From NCBI GenBank assembly GCA_025360015.1, contig JANYCZ010000046.1, forward strand, positions 1 to 43,732: 43,732 nt of DNA. Reading direction: 5' to 3'. Source of the stretch: Verrucomicrobiota bacterium (lineage in GTDB: Bacteria; Verrucomicrobiota; Verrucomicrobiia; Verrucomicrobiales; Verrucomicrobiaceae). Position 1 is the stretch's first letter, and every line of letters begins with the position of its first letter. Below, piece after piece: positions 17,150 through 25,445 of this stretch. The translations under genes and the position numbers were made by a program. Under the pieces are notes generated by a model. That model saw only the letters and a list, made by a program, of their open reading frames with translations. It had not been told where the DNA came from and searched no databases.

Positions 17150-17599
17150 ATGCCCGCCAAACGCAAGGAACACACCAGCCATCTCGGTTCTCCCGCCATC
17201 GAGGATTACCTCGAGCAGATTCACAATCTCATTGCATCCAAGGGCTATGCCCGCGTGGTGGACATCGCCAAAAATCTGGGCATCTCCCAGGCCAGCGTGA
17301 CGAACATGATCCAGAAGCTCGATGCGGAGGGCTTTGTGGTGTACGAGCGCTACCGGGGGGTGATTTTGACCGAAGAGGGCAGCAAGGTCGGGGCTGAGAT
17401 CGCCAGACGGCATGAGGTTTTGACGCGTCTGCTGGCGGGTTTCGGGCTTGATCCGCAAACGGTGCACGAGGATGTGGAAGGCATGGAGCACCACATCAGC
17501 CGCCAGACGCTGGATGTTCTGACACTCCTGATGGAGGAGCTGGAAGGAAATACTGTTTTGATGCGCAAACTGAAGCGCAAGCTGGCAAGCCTTGCCTGA
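17150..17599 (+). CDS. mntR: Manganese-responsive transcriptional regulator, MntR type
   Basis: ATG 17150 gives 149 residues (MPAKRKEHTSHLGSPAIEDY); an upstream TTG at 17081 would overlap the operator region. The N-terminal winged helix (ARVVDIAKNLGISQASVTNM) is followed by the DtxR-type dimerisation domain. Asp19, Glu22, His88, Glu110, Glu113 and His114 keep exactly the spacing of the six B. subtilis MntR metal ligands (D8, E11, H77, E99, E102, H103). That supports Mn2+ sensing rather than the Fe2+-type DtxR site. Metal-loaded MntR should repress mntH. No SH3-like third domain is present, which also fits MntR. Confidence 0.92.
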   Translation: MPAKRKEHTSHLGSPAIEDYLEQIHNLIASKGYARVVDIAKNLGISQASVTNMIQKLDAEGFVVYERYRGVILTEEGSKVGAEIARRHEVLTRLLAGFGLDPQTVHEDVEGMEHHISRQTLDVLTLLMEELEGNTVLMRKLKRKLASLA

Positions 17600-17702
17600 G
17601 GACAGATGAATAAAGGAAAGAGCAATGACGACTAAAGAAAGAATTAAAACCTTGTGATAGTCGCCAAGACAACCTTTCGTTAAGTCACGCAGTCGATCCA
17701 CT

Positions 17703-18020
17703 ATGCGCTGGTGCTTGCACATCCTATCCATCTTCCTCCTGCTCACCTTTGGCGTGGAGTTGTGTTCCGCGTACGGCTGCGGGGTGGTTAAGGATCCATC
17801 CCGCCTGGTTTGTGTTTTGGATGACGATGACGCGGAACTGAAGCAGGGCGGGCTGCGTGAGCATTCATTCACGGAATGTGATCCTTTGAGCCTGACAGGA
17901 CAAAATATGATGGTCCGGTGGATAAAGGCAGACTTGAGTTTGTCGCTCACAGGAGCGGAAATCTTGAAAACTCATTTTGGAGTCCGCCGGCACCGATGGT
18001 TGTGCAGGGAGTGCTGTTGA
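17703..18020 (+). CDS. Small Cys-rich exported protein, unknown function
   Basis: A 105-residue frame starting with a plausible signal peptide (residues 1-23, then YGCGVV) and containing eight cysteines in total, ending RHRWLCRECC. An acidic DDDDAE stretch is at about residues 40-45. I recognise no family. It sits between mntR and the efflux genes, and its size and placement recall the small exported protein encoded at 24834. It may be a real metal-associated small protein or a chance frame; the only positive support is the signal sequence. Confidence 0.4.
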   Translation: MRWCLHILSIFLLLTFGVELCSAYGCGVVKDPSRLVCVLDDDDAELKQGGLREHSFTECDPLSLTGQNMMVRWIKADLSLSLTGAEILKTHFGVRRHRWLCRECC

Positions 18021-18130
18021 GAAGGGGCTTGCTTTCGTCTCCATTTTATCGCGGCTGAGATGATCCGATCTCGTCATATCATTCCGCAGTTTCAGTCTCC
18101 CATGAGGTCATAGCATCAGACAATCAACCT

Positions 18131-18613
18131 ATGAATATTCGCATTACCCTTCTTTGCAGCCTTCTGTTTGCCAGCATAGCCTCTGCCGGTGTAGTCTCAG
18201 TCGCAGTCAAACCTGACAGTGAAAAAAAACCCGGCGACAAGACCAAACCCGATGTCACGCGCGCAGTTTGGCTCAATGTGCGCGTCACCAACTCCTCTGG
18301 CGCCAAACTTGATGGGGTGACGCTGAAATGGGTCTTGTATGCCGCCGCCATCAAGCGCGGCGCGGACAGCATCTCGATTGAAAAATCCGGTGAAATGAAA
18401 ATCACCGTGGACTCCAACGGCAAGTACATAGACGTTGCCACCCCCAAGGTGGCTTTTACCACGATTCCGTTCCACACCGAGGGCAGCGGCAGGCGTTCCA
18501 AGCAAGTCGAAGCGTCAGGGAAGAAATTCCATGGCTTTCATGTGCAGATCCTGAATGGAACCGAGGTTCTTGGGGAGGCCGTGAGTGAGGCAGTTAAGAA
18601 GGAGCTCAAGTAA
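18131..18613 (+). CDS. Secreted protein of unknown function
   Basis: A 160-residue protein with a clear signal peptide (MNIRITLLCSLLFASIASAG) and a mature part rich in beta-strand-like stretches (VVSVAVKPDSE, RAVWLNVRVTNSSGAKLDGV, FHGFHVQILNGTEVLGEAV). The pattern 'conserved Val/Asn strand, charged loop, strand' suggests a small beta-sandwich, but I cannot assign a family. It stands alone between the 17703 frame and the efflux operon, with a possible terminator hairpin just after it. Confidence 0.75.
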   Translation: MNIRITLLCSLLFASIASAGVVSVAVKPDSEKKPGDKTKPDVTRAVWLNVRVTNSSGAKLDGVTLKWVLYAAAIKRGADSISIEKSGEMKITVDSNGKYIDVATPKVAFTTIPFHTEGSGRRSKQVEASGKKFHGFHVQILNGTEVLGEAVSEAVKKELK

Positions 18614-18636
18614 TCCTAGCGGCCTGAACTCTTTCT

Positions 18637-18677
18637 GGCACTTCCGCCGAGTTCCATTTTTTTCGGAACCAGTGCGC
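18637..18677 (+). terminator. Possible hairpin terminator after the secreted-protein gene
   Basis: GGCACT pairs with AGTGCGCC and, inside it, GTTCC (18651-18655) pairs with GGAAC (18665-18669) around a T-rich loop. There is no T-run after the stem, so factor-independent termination is uncertain. Confidence 0.3.
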
Positions 18678-18947
18678 CGTCAAAAACTGACGTCGGCTGG
18701 CGTGTGATACCTTGCATGCCTTTTTTCGTGCACGGTGAGCCACTCTCCTGATAAACTGTGCGATTCAGAAAATCCGCCTCTATTTTCGGTCAATGATCCT
18801 TCCAGTCCCGCCACAGTCCTTGATTCAGCCAAACATGACCAGACATGGGCGCCCGAGCTATTTTTTAGCAGCCAGAGTTCGACATGAAGAGTCTGTCAGG
18901 TTCTGCTATTCTCTGGACGAACTGACTTTTGTGACGAAACGCCAACA

Positions 18948-18970
18948 ATCATTGCGCGACGTCGAATGAT
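18948..18970. promoter_or_regulatory. 23-bp palindrome, possible operator of the efflux operon
   Basis: ATCATT and AATGAT flank an 11-bp core containing CGACGTCG, itself a palindrome. It ends 42 bp before the channel gene start. No metal sensor gene other than mntR is encoded nearby, so the binding protein is unknown. Confidence 0.35.
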
Positions 18971-19012
18971 CCGTATCTTTTGTATTTTTGTGCCATTGCC
19001 ACCGCTACATTC

Positions 19013-20359
19013 ATGAAAACCTGCCTTTATGTTCTACCGCTGATGCTGTTCCTGGCACATCCGGCGGCCGCTGGGGATACTTCCGCCGTGGTTGAACAAA
19101 CTGCAGGTCCGACCGCCGAACGTCTGGCGGAGCTTACCAAAACCTCCACCCGGCGTACGGCGATCAAGCTGGAGGACTACCTGGCCAAGGTGGCGGCCTC
19201 AAATCTGGCCTACGCGTCACAACGCTACAATGTGCCGATTGCCGAGGCAGCGATCACAGCCGCCAAGCTCTTTCAGAATCCGGTGCTGCAATTTAGCAAC
19301 GGGAAAGACTTGACGCATACGCGGTCACAAAGCCTGCCTGGTTACTACCAGACGAGTATTTCCCAAACCTTCGAAACGGCGGGCAAAAGAACCAAACGAT
19401 GGCTGGTCGCCCGGAATAATTATGCGGCAACTTCCGCCACGTTGCAGAGTTTCCTGCAAAACCTGCGGCTGGACGCCTCCGCTGCTTATGCTGATTCGAT
19501 TGCCATGGGGAGGGTGGCTTTGCAGTTCCAGCGCACTGCCACCCTGCTACGGGATTTGCTGCAGGCCCAGGAGGAGCGCCAGAAGGCCGGCGACATCAGT
19601 GATGTGGACCTATTGCAGACACGTGTGGAGGTCCGCCAGTTCGAGGCTGAACTGCTTAACGCGCAGGCTCAGGCTACCAATGCGGAACTGGGCCTTAACA
19701 CCTTTTTGGGGCCGCAATTTTCCGGCACTCACTGGTATCCTGTAGGAACTCTGGATGTCTCACCGCTGAGCACCGATTTGTTCAAGCTGCTTTCCAGCGC
19801 GATACGGAACCGGCCGGATCTGCTTGCCATGCGTCATCAGCGTGATGCGGCGCTGGCCAACATCAATCTGGAGAAGGCCAAGCGTATTCCAGATGTCAAT
19901 TTAGGAGTGGTCTGGCAGCAAAGCACCCCATCCTACAATGATGTTTCTCCCCAGCCACTTTACAACATGGGAGGGGTGATGGTATCTCTTCCATTGCCAA
20001 TCTGGAACCGTAACAAGACCGGCATTGCCACCTCCGAAGCCCAGGCCAGTCAGGCGCAGCTGCAACTCGACAATGCCGAGGTCCAAGCTGGGGTGGCCGT
20101 GCGTCAGACACTTGCGCTTTATGACATCGCTCGTGACAGGGTGGCTCTTTATCAAGGCGGCGTCCTGAAGGATGTCGATTCAGCTTTGGAAAAGCGGGTG
20201 CTCAGCTACAAGCGTGGCGGCTCTTCGCTGCTGGAACTGCTGGATGCACAGCGCAAGGCCAATGAGGTCTGGATGAGTTTTTACAATGCGCAAATCGACC
20301 ATGCCCGGGCAGTCATCGAACTGCACCGCGCCGCCGGCATTTGGATCGTTCACTTTTGA
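19013..20359 (+). CDS. TolC/CzcC-type outer membrane channel of a metal efflux system
   Basis: ATG 19013 gives 448 residues with a signal peptide (MKTCLYVLPLMLFLAHPAAAG); the open frame begins slightly earlier with a TTG. The two-fold repeated outer membrane efflux domain is visible as long amphipathic helices (about 90-250 and 290-445) and repeat signatures such as ALANINLEKAKRIPDVNLGV and SLPLPIWNRNKTGIATSEAQ, typical of CzcC/CusC proteins. It forms the trimeric exit duct for the pump encoded by the next two genes, spaced by 12 and 5 bp. Confidence 0.92.
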   Translation: MKTCLYVLPLMLFLAHPAAAGDTSAVVEQTAGPTAERLAELTKTSTRRTAIKLEDYLAKVAASNLAYASQRYNVPIAEAAITAAKLFQNPVLQFSNGKDLTHTRSQSLPGYYQTSISQTFETAGKRTKRWLVARNNYAATSATLQSFLQNLRLDASAAYADSIAMGRVALQFQRTATLLRDLLQAQEERQKAGDISDVDLLQTRVEVRQFEAELLNAQAQATNAELGLNTFLGPQFSGTHWYPVGTLDVSPLSTDLFKLLSSAIRNRPDLLAMRHQRDAALANINLEKAKRIPDVNLGVVWQQSTPSYNDVSPQPLYNMGGVMVSLPLPIWNRNKTGIATSEAQASQAQLQLDNAEVQAGVAVRQTLALYDIARDRVALYQGGVLKDVDSALEKRVLSYKRGGSSLLELLDAQRKANEVWMSFYNAQIDHARAVIELHRAAGIWIVHF

Positions 20360-20371
20360 TTCTACCTTATC

Positions 20372-21547
20372 ATGCAAATCGTCAAACATTCATGGCTTCT
20401 GGTGCTGCTCCTCGCGGCATGCAAACCCGCTCCGGTCGTGGAGCAGGACCCCTTCCCGGTCAAAGTGGAAAAGAACGATCTGGTTTTCACTTCGGGTGAT
20501 CCACAGCTCAAAGCGATCAAAGTTCAGCAGGCCCGGGAAAGAGACGAGGTGGTGCTGCATCTGACCGGCAAGCTGGTCTGGAATGAGGATGTCACCACCA
20601 ATGTCTTCTCTCCTCTGGCTGGGCGTGTCTCCAGCATCAAAGGTGAGCGTGGGAAGAAGGTCAAAGTGGGGGATGAACTGGCTCGCATTACATCTCCGGA
20701 TTTCGGCCAGGCACAGGCGGATGCGGTGAAGTCTGAGGCAGATCTCGCACTCGCCCAACGTGTTTTGGATCGCACCCGGGATTTGCTCAAACAAGGGGTG
20801 CTGCCGCAAAAAGAACTGGATACAGCTGACAATGCGTTTCGGGATGCTCAATCAGAGCGTGATCGCGCGGTCGAGCGGCTTGCCGTCTGGGGCGGGCGGG
20901 GCAGTGATGTGAACGGCGCCTTTGCGCTGAAAGCGCCCATGAGTGGAGTCATTGTGGACCGCAATGTGCAGCCTGGGCAGGAAGTGAGATCTGATGCCAT
21001 GCTGGCTGGCATGGCGATGGTGGCCGCTCCGATGTTTGTCATCTCTGATCCAGAATCCTTGTGGGTGCATCTGGATGTCAGCGAGCAGGATTTGTCGAAT
21101 CTGCAAGTGGGACAGAAACTGGAGATTCGCTCGCGCGCTTATGGGGACAAGATTTTCCCAGGGGCGCTCACGGTGATCGGGCAGTCGCTCAATCCGGATA
21201 CACGTACGGTTGTGGCAAAAGGTTCAGTGGCCAATCCTGAGAGGCTGCTCAAGGCGCAGATGTATGTGGACGTCAACGTCGTCACGCATGTGGCCAAGAT
21301 GCCGCAGGTGCCGATCAAGGCCGTCTTTCTGCGGGATGGGAAGCCCTGTGTGTTTGCCCGCAAATCCGAGAATGTTTTTGAGATGCGGCAGATCACCACC
21401 GCTGCGGAAGATGCCGGACATGTCTTTGTCAGCAAAGGACTCAAGGCAGATGAAGAAGTGGTCTCCGAAGGCGCGCTCGTTCTGGAGAGCCTGCTGGATG
21501 CCAACACCAGCACTGCAAACGCCGGTGCAGAGAAGGCTGAACACTAA
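20372..21547 (+). CDS. Periplasmic adaptor lipoprotein (CzcB/CusB-type)
   Basis: A 391-residue membrane fusion protein. The lipobox LAAC puts the lipidated Cys at residue 17. The barrel-sandwich (biotinyl-lipoyl-like) halves are FSPLAGRVSSIKGERGKKVK and LKAPMSGVIVDRNVQPGQEV with an alpha-helical hairpin between them; the beta-barrel and C-terminal domains follow. It links the inner-membrane pump to the outer-membrane channel. No Met-rich N-terminal copper motif like that of CusB is evident. It is the only adaptor gene in the window although two RND pumps are encoded. Confidence 0.93.
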   Translation: MQIVKHSWLLVLLLAACKPAPVVEQDPFPVKVEKNDLVFTSGDPQLKAIKVQQARERDEVVLHLTGKLVWNEDVTTNVFSPLAGRVSSIKGERGKKVKVGDELARITSPDFGQAQADAVKSEADLALAQRVLDRTRDLLKQGVLPQKELDTADNAFRDAQSERDRAVERLAVWGGRGSDVNGAFALKAPMSGVIVDRNVQPGQEVRSDAMLAGMAMVAAPMFVISDPESLWVHLDVSEQDLSNLQVGQKLEIRSRAYGDKIFPGALTVIGQSLNPDTRTVVAKGSVANPERLLKAQMYVDVNVVTHVAKMPQVPIKAVFLRDGKPCVFARKSENVFEMRQITTAAEDAGHVFVSKGLKADEEVVSEGALVLESLLDANTSTANAGAEKAEH

Positions 21548-21552
21548 AAGCC

Positions 21553-24500
21553 ATGGGCACGCTCACCAAATACGTCCTTAAACACCGGCCCATCGCGTTC
21601 GCGCTGATGATCCTTTTCGTGCTCGCTGGAGCACTGGCTTTCAACCGCCTGCCGGTGGAAGCCTACCCCGACGTCACTAATGTTTCGGTGCAGATCATCA
21701 CGCTGCTGCCCGGGCGCGCCGCTGAAGAAGTGGAACGCCTGGTGACTGTGCCCATTGAGAATGCCATGAACAGCATTCCAAAACGGTCTTCCATCCGTTC
21801 GGTGTCACTCTTTGGTCTGTCGCAGGTGACCATCGTTTTCGAAGACGATGCCGACCGCTCCTACTGCCGAAACATGGCTTTCCAGCTGCTTTCCAGCGTC
21901 AGCCTGCCGCCGGATGCGGAGACACGTCTCTCGCCTGACACCACGCCCGTGGGTGAGATTTACCGCTACACGCTGGATGCGCCGAAGAGCATGCCTTCCA
22001 CCGAATTGCGTGCCATTCAGGACTGGGTCGTCGAGCGTCAGCTGCGTACGGTTTCGGGTGTCGTGGATGTCATCGGCTTTGGCGGTGCCACCAAGCAATA
22101 CCAGGTGCTGATCGACCCGATGAAGCTGCTGTCCTATGACATCACGCTGCGTAAGGTGCTTGATGCGCTTTCTGCCGGTAACAAGAATGCGGGCGGCGCC
22201 TATATTGAGCATGGGCCGGAAATGTTCATCGTTCGCGGTCTCGGCTTTGTGCAATCGCTCGAAGACATCGGCCTGATCGCGGTGGAAACACGCGGCGGTA
22301 CGCCGATCCGCGTCAAAGATTTGGGCCGTGTGCTCATTGGCGAACAGCTCCGCCTGGGGCGTGTGGGCCGTAATATTCCAGCCGAACATTACGAGCTGGA
22401 TGACGCCATCGAGGGCATTGTGATGCTGCGGAAGGGCGAGAACGCCATGGATGTACTTGAAGGGGTGCGGGCGAAAATCGACGTCATCAACACCAAGTTT
22501 CTGCCACCCGGAGTGCATATCCACATGCATTACGACCGCACCAATCTGATCAACCGCACCCTGCACACGGTGCATAAGAACATGGCGGACGGCATCGGGC
22601 TCGTGCTGCTCGTGCTCATTCTTTTCCTGGGGCTGGGGAACATCCGCTCCGCTCTTGTAGTGGCCGCTGTGGTGCCGCTCTCGTTGCTGGGCGCTTTTTT
22701 CATGCTGGATCTGCGCGGCATTCCGGCCAATCTCATTTCCATGGGTGCCATCGACTTTGGCATCATTGTGGACTCCGCCGTGGTGGTGATCGAGGATCTG
22801 CTGCGCATGATGCATGAGCGGCGGGATAAAAAGGAATCCCTGTTCAAACTGCTGCCCAAGGCCGTGGGGCAGATGGGAAGGCCCATTCTGTTTTCCAAGG
22901 CCATCTTGCTCACGGCATTCCTGCCCCTGTACACCATGCAGCGGGTGGAAGGGAAAATCTTCAAACCGATGGCGCTGACTCTGACGTTTGCCCTGATTGC
23001 CGGTACCATTCTGGCGCTGACCATCGTGCCGTTGCTGGCCAGTTACGCGCTCAAAAAGGGGCCAGGGCCGCATGAATCATGGCTCGTGCGCATCCTCCTG
23101 CGCATGTATCGTCCGTCGCTGAGCTGGGCGCTCAACCACGGTCGCATCATCGTGCTCACTGGTGTGGTGATGCTTGCGGTTGCCGGTGTCGTTTCGACTC
23201 GCACGGGGACGGAGTTCCTGCCCAAACTGGACGAAGGTTCCCTGTATATCCGCTCCTTTCTACCGCAGACCATCTCGCCATCCGAGTCCGCGCAGGTCAT
23301 GCGGCGCATGCGTGCCGTGCTCGCCACCTTCCCGGAATCCAAATCCATCATCACCCAGAACGGCCGGCCTGACGATGGTACGGACGTTAACGGCTTCGAT
23401 GTCAGTGAAACGTCCGTGGATCTTTATCCGCGAGAGGACTGGAAGACCGCCAAAGACCGGGATGGCCTGGTCAAAGAGATGAAGAAGAAGCTCAACACCG
23501 AAGTGCCCGGTGTGCAGTTTCAATTCAGCCAGATCATCGAAGACAACGTCAACGAAGCCATTTCCGGGGTGAAGTCCGAACTGAGTGTGAAAATTTTCGG
23601 CGATGAACCAGAGATCCTCCAGAAGATCGCCGATCAGATCGTGGACATCCTCAACACCGTGCAAGGTGCGGCGGATGTCGGCACTGACCGGCTGATGGGA
23701 CAACCCCAGGTGCAGATCGCCGTGGACCGCAACGCCATCTCACGTGCAGGATTGTCGATGGCGGATGTGCAATCCGTCATTGAGACCTCCATGGGCGGTT
23801 CCGTCGCAACGAAAGTGCTCGAAGGTGAGCGTACCTTTGACCTCGTGGTCAAAATGATCCCGCGTTCGGTCGCCAGCATTGACGGCATCCGGCGCATCCC
23901 TGTTTCCGGGTCCGATGGCGAGCGCCTCACGCTGGGCGCTTTGGCTTCGGTTGAGGTCAAGCCGGGGTTTGCCCGTATCTATCGTGAAGAAAATGCGCGT
24001 TTGACCGCAGTGAAGCTCGCGGTGCGTGGGCGCGATCTGGGTACTCTGGTGGCTGAAGCCCAGGAGAAGGTGAACGCGCAGGTCGTCCTGCCGAAAGGGT
24101 TCCGCTTGGAGTGGACCGGTGCCTTTGAAAACCAGCAGCGAGCCGTCAAGCGACTGATTTTGGTGGTGCCGATCACGCTGGTGGCGATTTTCTTCCTGCT
24201 CTTCACCGCGTTTGATTCCGCGAAGCTCGCCACGCTGATCCTGCTCAACGTTCCCTTTGCGGCGGTGGGTGGCATTCTCGTCCTCCCGCTGGCTGGATTG
24301 TCGATGTCTGTGTCCGCCCTGGTCGGCTTCATCGCGCTGTTTGGTGTGTCGGTGCAAAATGGGGTGCTCCTAGTCGAGCGAATCCGTGAATTGCGCAAAG
24401 AAGGCATGCGCATGGCCGAGGCTGTGCGTGAGGGAGCCATCAGTCGTGTGCGACCGGTGGTGATGACTGCCGCCATGGCGGCCCTGGGGCTGCTGCCCGC

Positions 24501-24774
24501 CGCTTTGTCCCATGCCGTGGGTGCGGAAACGGCGCGTCCATTTGCGTGCGTCATCATCGGCGGTCTGGTCACCGCCACGCTGCTCACGCTTTTCATCCTT
24601 CCCGTGCTTTACCCCCTATTTGATGCTGGAGAAGAGAGCCTGCACAGCAAGTATGTGCTCATCGAAGGCCCGGCTCAGCAGCCATTCCTGTCTTTGCATA
24701 AGAAGAAAAAGCCGGAGGATCCGGACAATCCGGACAACCCCATAGATCCGCCTGCTGAGCACGGGCCGGGCTGA
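21553..24774 (+). CDS. Heavy-metal efflux RND pump (CzcA/CusA family), first copy
   Basis: A 1073-residue inner-membrane proton/metal antiporter with 12 predicted membrane segments and two large periplasmic loops. The N-terminal VEAYPDVTNVSVQIITLLPG is the HME-RND signature. In TM4, D401, D407 and E414 match CzcA D402, D408 and E415, the proton-relay residues. Here the motif reads IVDSAVVVIED where VDGAVVxVEN is usual. The C-terminal tail is charged and carries DPDNPDNP. The gene follows the adaptor by 5 bp, completing a channel-adaptor-pump set for export of divalent (Zn, Co, Cd) or monovalent (Cu, Ag) ions; which one cannot be decided by eye. Confidence 0.95.
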   Translation: MGTLTKYVLKHRPIAFALMILFVLAGALAFNRLPVEAYPDVTNVSVQIITLLPGRAAEEVERLVTVPIENAMNSIPKRSSIRSVSLFGLSQVTIVFEDDADRSYCRNMAFQLLSSVSLPPDAETRLSPDTTPVGEIYRYTLDAPKSMPSTELRAIQDWVVERQLRTVSGVVDVIGFGGATKQYQVLIDPMKLLSYDITLRKVLDALSAGNKNAGGAYIEHGPEMFIVRGLGFVQSLEDIGLIAVETRGGTPIRVKDLGRVLIGEQLRLGRVGRNIPAEHYELDDAIEGIVMLRKGENAMDVLEGVRAKIDVINTKFLPPGVHIHMHYDRTNLINRTLHTVHKNMADGIGLVLLVLILFLGLGNIRSALVVAAVVPLSLLGAFFMLDLRGIPANLISMGAIDFGIIVDSAVVVIEDLLRMMHERRDKKESLFKLLPKAVGQMGRPILFSKAILLTAFLPLYTMQRVEGKIFKPMALTLTFALIAGTILALTIVPLLASYALKKGPGPHESWLVRILLRMYRPSLSWALNHGRIIVLTGVVMLAVAGVVSTRTGTEFLPKLDEGSLYIRSFLPQTISPSESAQVMRRMRAVLATFPESKSIITQNGRPDDGTDVNGFDVSETSVDLYPREDWKTAKDRDGLVKEMKKKLNTEVPGVQFQFSQIIEDNVNEAISGVKSELSVKIFGDEPEILQKIADQIVDILNTVQGAADVGTDRLMGQPQVQIAVDRNAISRAGLSMADVQSVIETSMGGSVATKVLEGERTFDLVVKMIPRSVASIDGIRRIPVSGSDGERLTLGALASVEVKPGFARIYREENARLTAVKLAVRGRDLGTLVAEAQEKVNAQVVLPKGFRLEWTGAFENQQRAVKRLILVVPITLVAIFFLLFTAFDSAKLATLILLNVPFAAVGGILVLPLAGLSMSVSALVGFIALFGVSVQNGVLLVERIRELRKEGMRMAEAVREGAISRVRPVVMTAAMAALGLLPAALSHAVGAETARPFACVIIGGLVTATLLTLFILPVLYPLFDAGEESLHSKYVLIEGPAQQPFLSLHKKKKPEDPDNPDNPIDPPAEHGPG

Positions 24775-24833
24775 CTTTTTTCATGCTGGAATGTGCTCGT
24801 CAGGTATGTTACTCTCCTGAATTACGTCCTGAC

Positions 24834-25337
24834 ATGTACGCTCACCGCCATGATCCCACGCCTCTGACCAGGCTGGTGCATTTGCTGCTGCTGCTAGGCT
24901 GGCTGCTCTCCTCTCACGGGGTCGCACCAGCCATCTGCATGGCGGCAGCGGTACTGGATGGGGATCACGCAGTTAAAATTGGTGTGTCCAATGAGGGTGC
25001 CCTGACCGTGGTTCTTTCCCATGCGGGCAAGTCCACCGCCGAACTCACGGTTCACGAGCATGATGCTCTTTGCAGAATGCTGGTGGCCTTTGCTGCGGTG
25101 CCCTCATCCGGGGCCACGGATCATGTACTGGCCTTTAAGCCGGTCGATGATGCTTCGCGGGTTCAGCGGCTTTTGCCATCCGTGCAGAGCGTTGGCAACG
25201 CGACGGTGCCCGTGGTGGTGACTCTCTTCAGCGGAACAAGAACGCCGTCTGCTGAGTGTACGATCAGGCAGGTAAAGAGGTGTTCGTGGTCGCGGGGTCT
25301 TGCGCTGAAGTCAGGCAGGACAGTCATGCGCTGTTGA
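24834..25337 (+). CDS. Small His/Cys-containing exported or membrane protein between the two efflux sets
   Basis: From ATG 24834 the product is 167 residues (MYAHRHDPTPLTRLVHLLLL); an earlier ATG at 24783 adds 17 residues. One hydrophobic segment (about residues 15-40) could be a signal anchor. The following part contains His and Cys residues (HAGKSTAEL, HEHDALCRM). I recognise no family. Lying 59 bp after one RND gene and 108 bp before the next channel gene, it may handle metal in the periplasm, as small accessory proteins do in cus-type operons; this is inference only. Confidence 0.55.
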   Translation: MYAHRHDPTPLTRLVHLLLLLGWLLSSHGVAPAICMAAAVLDGDHAVKIGVSNEGALTVVLSHAGKSTAELTVHEHDALCRMLVAFAAVPSSGATDHVLAFKPVDDASRVQRLLPSVQSVGNATVPVVVTLFSGTRTPSAECTIRQVKRCSWSRGLALKSGRTVMRC

Positions 25338-25445
25338 GTACAGCAGGATGGTAAATCCGGGTCCGCACTCGCGGACAGCGGGCAGATGTCGCGGGATGCT
25401 TCCGCGTCTGCCTATGACTCATCACCCTGCCTCTTCTCACGTACC

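Larger units (their letters stand above)
18614..19012. other. Non-coding stretch upstream of the efflux operon
   Basis: No frame with coding character was seen on either strand. It holds a hairpin near its start (18637-18677) and a palindrome near its end (18948-18970), and is the only large gap ahead of the efflux genes, so their promoter should be here. Confidence 0.6.

Noticed and set aside
17600..17702. Manganese riboswitch (yybP-ykoY type) after mntR
   Set aside because: I could not find the conserved stem-loops or the conserved A-rich loop.
21805..23073. 422-residue minus-strand frame inside the first RND gene
   Set aside because: Antisense of a real gene, with no domain or signal.
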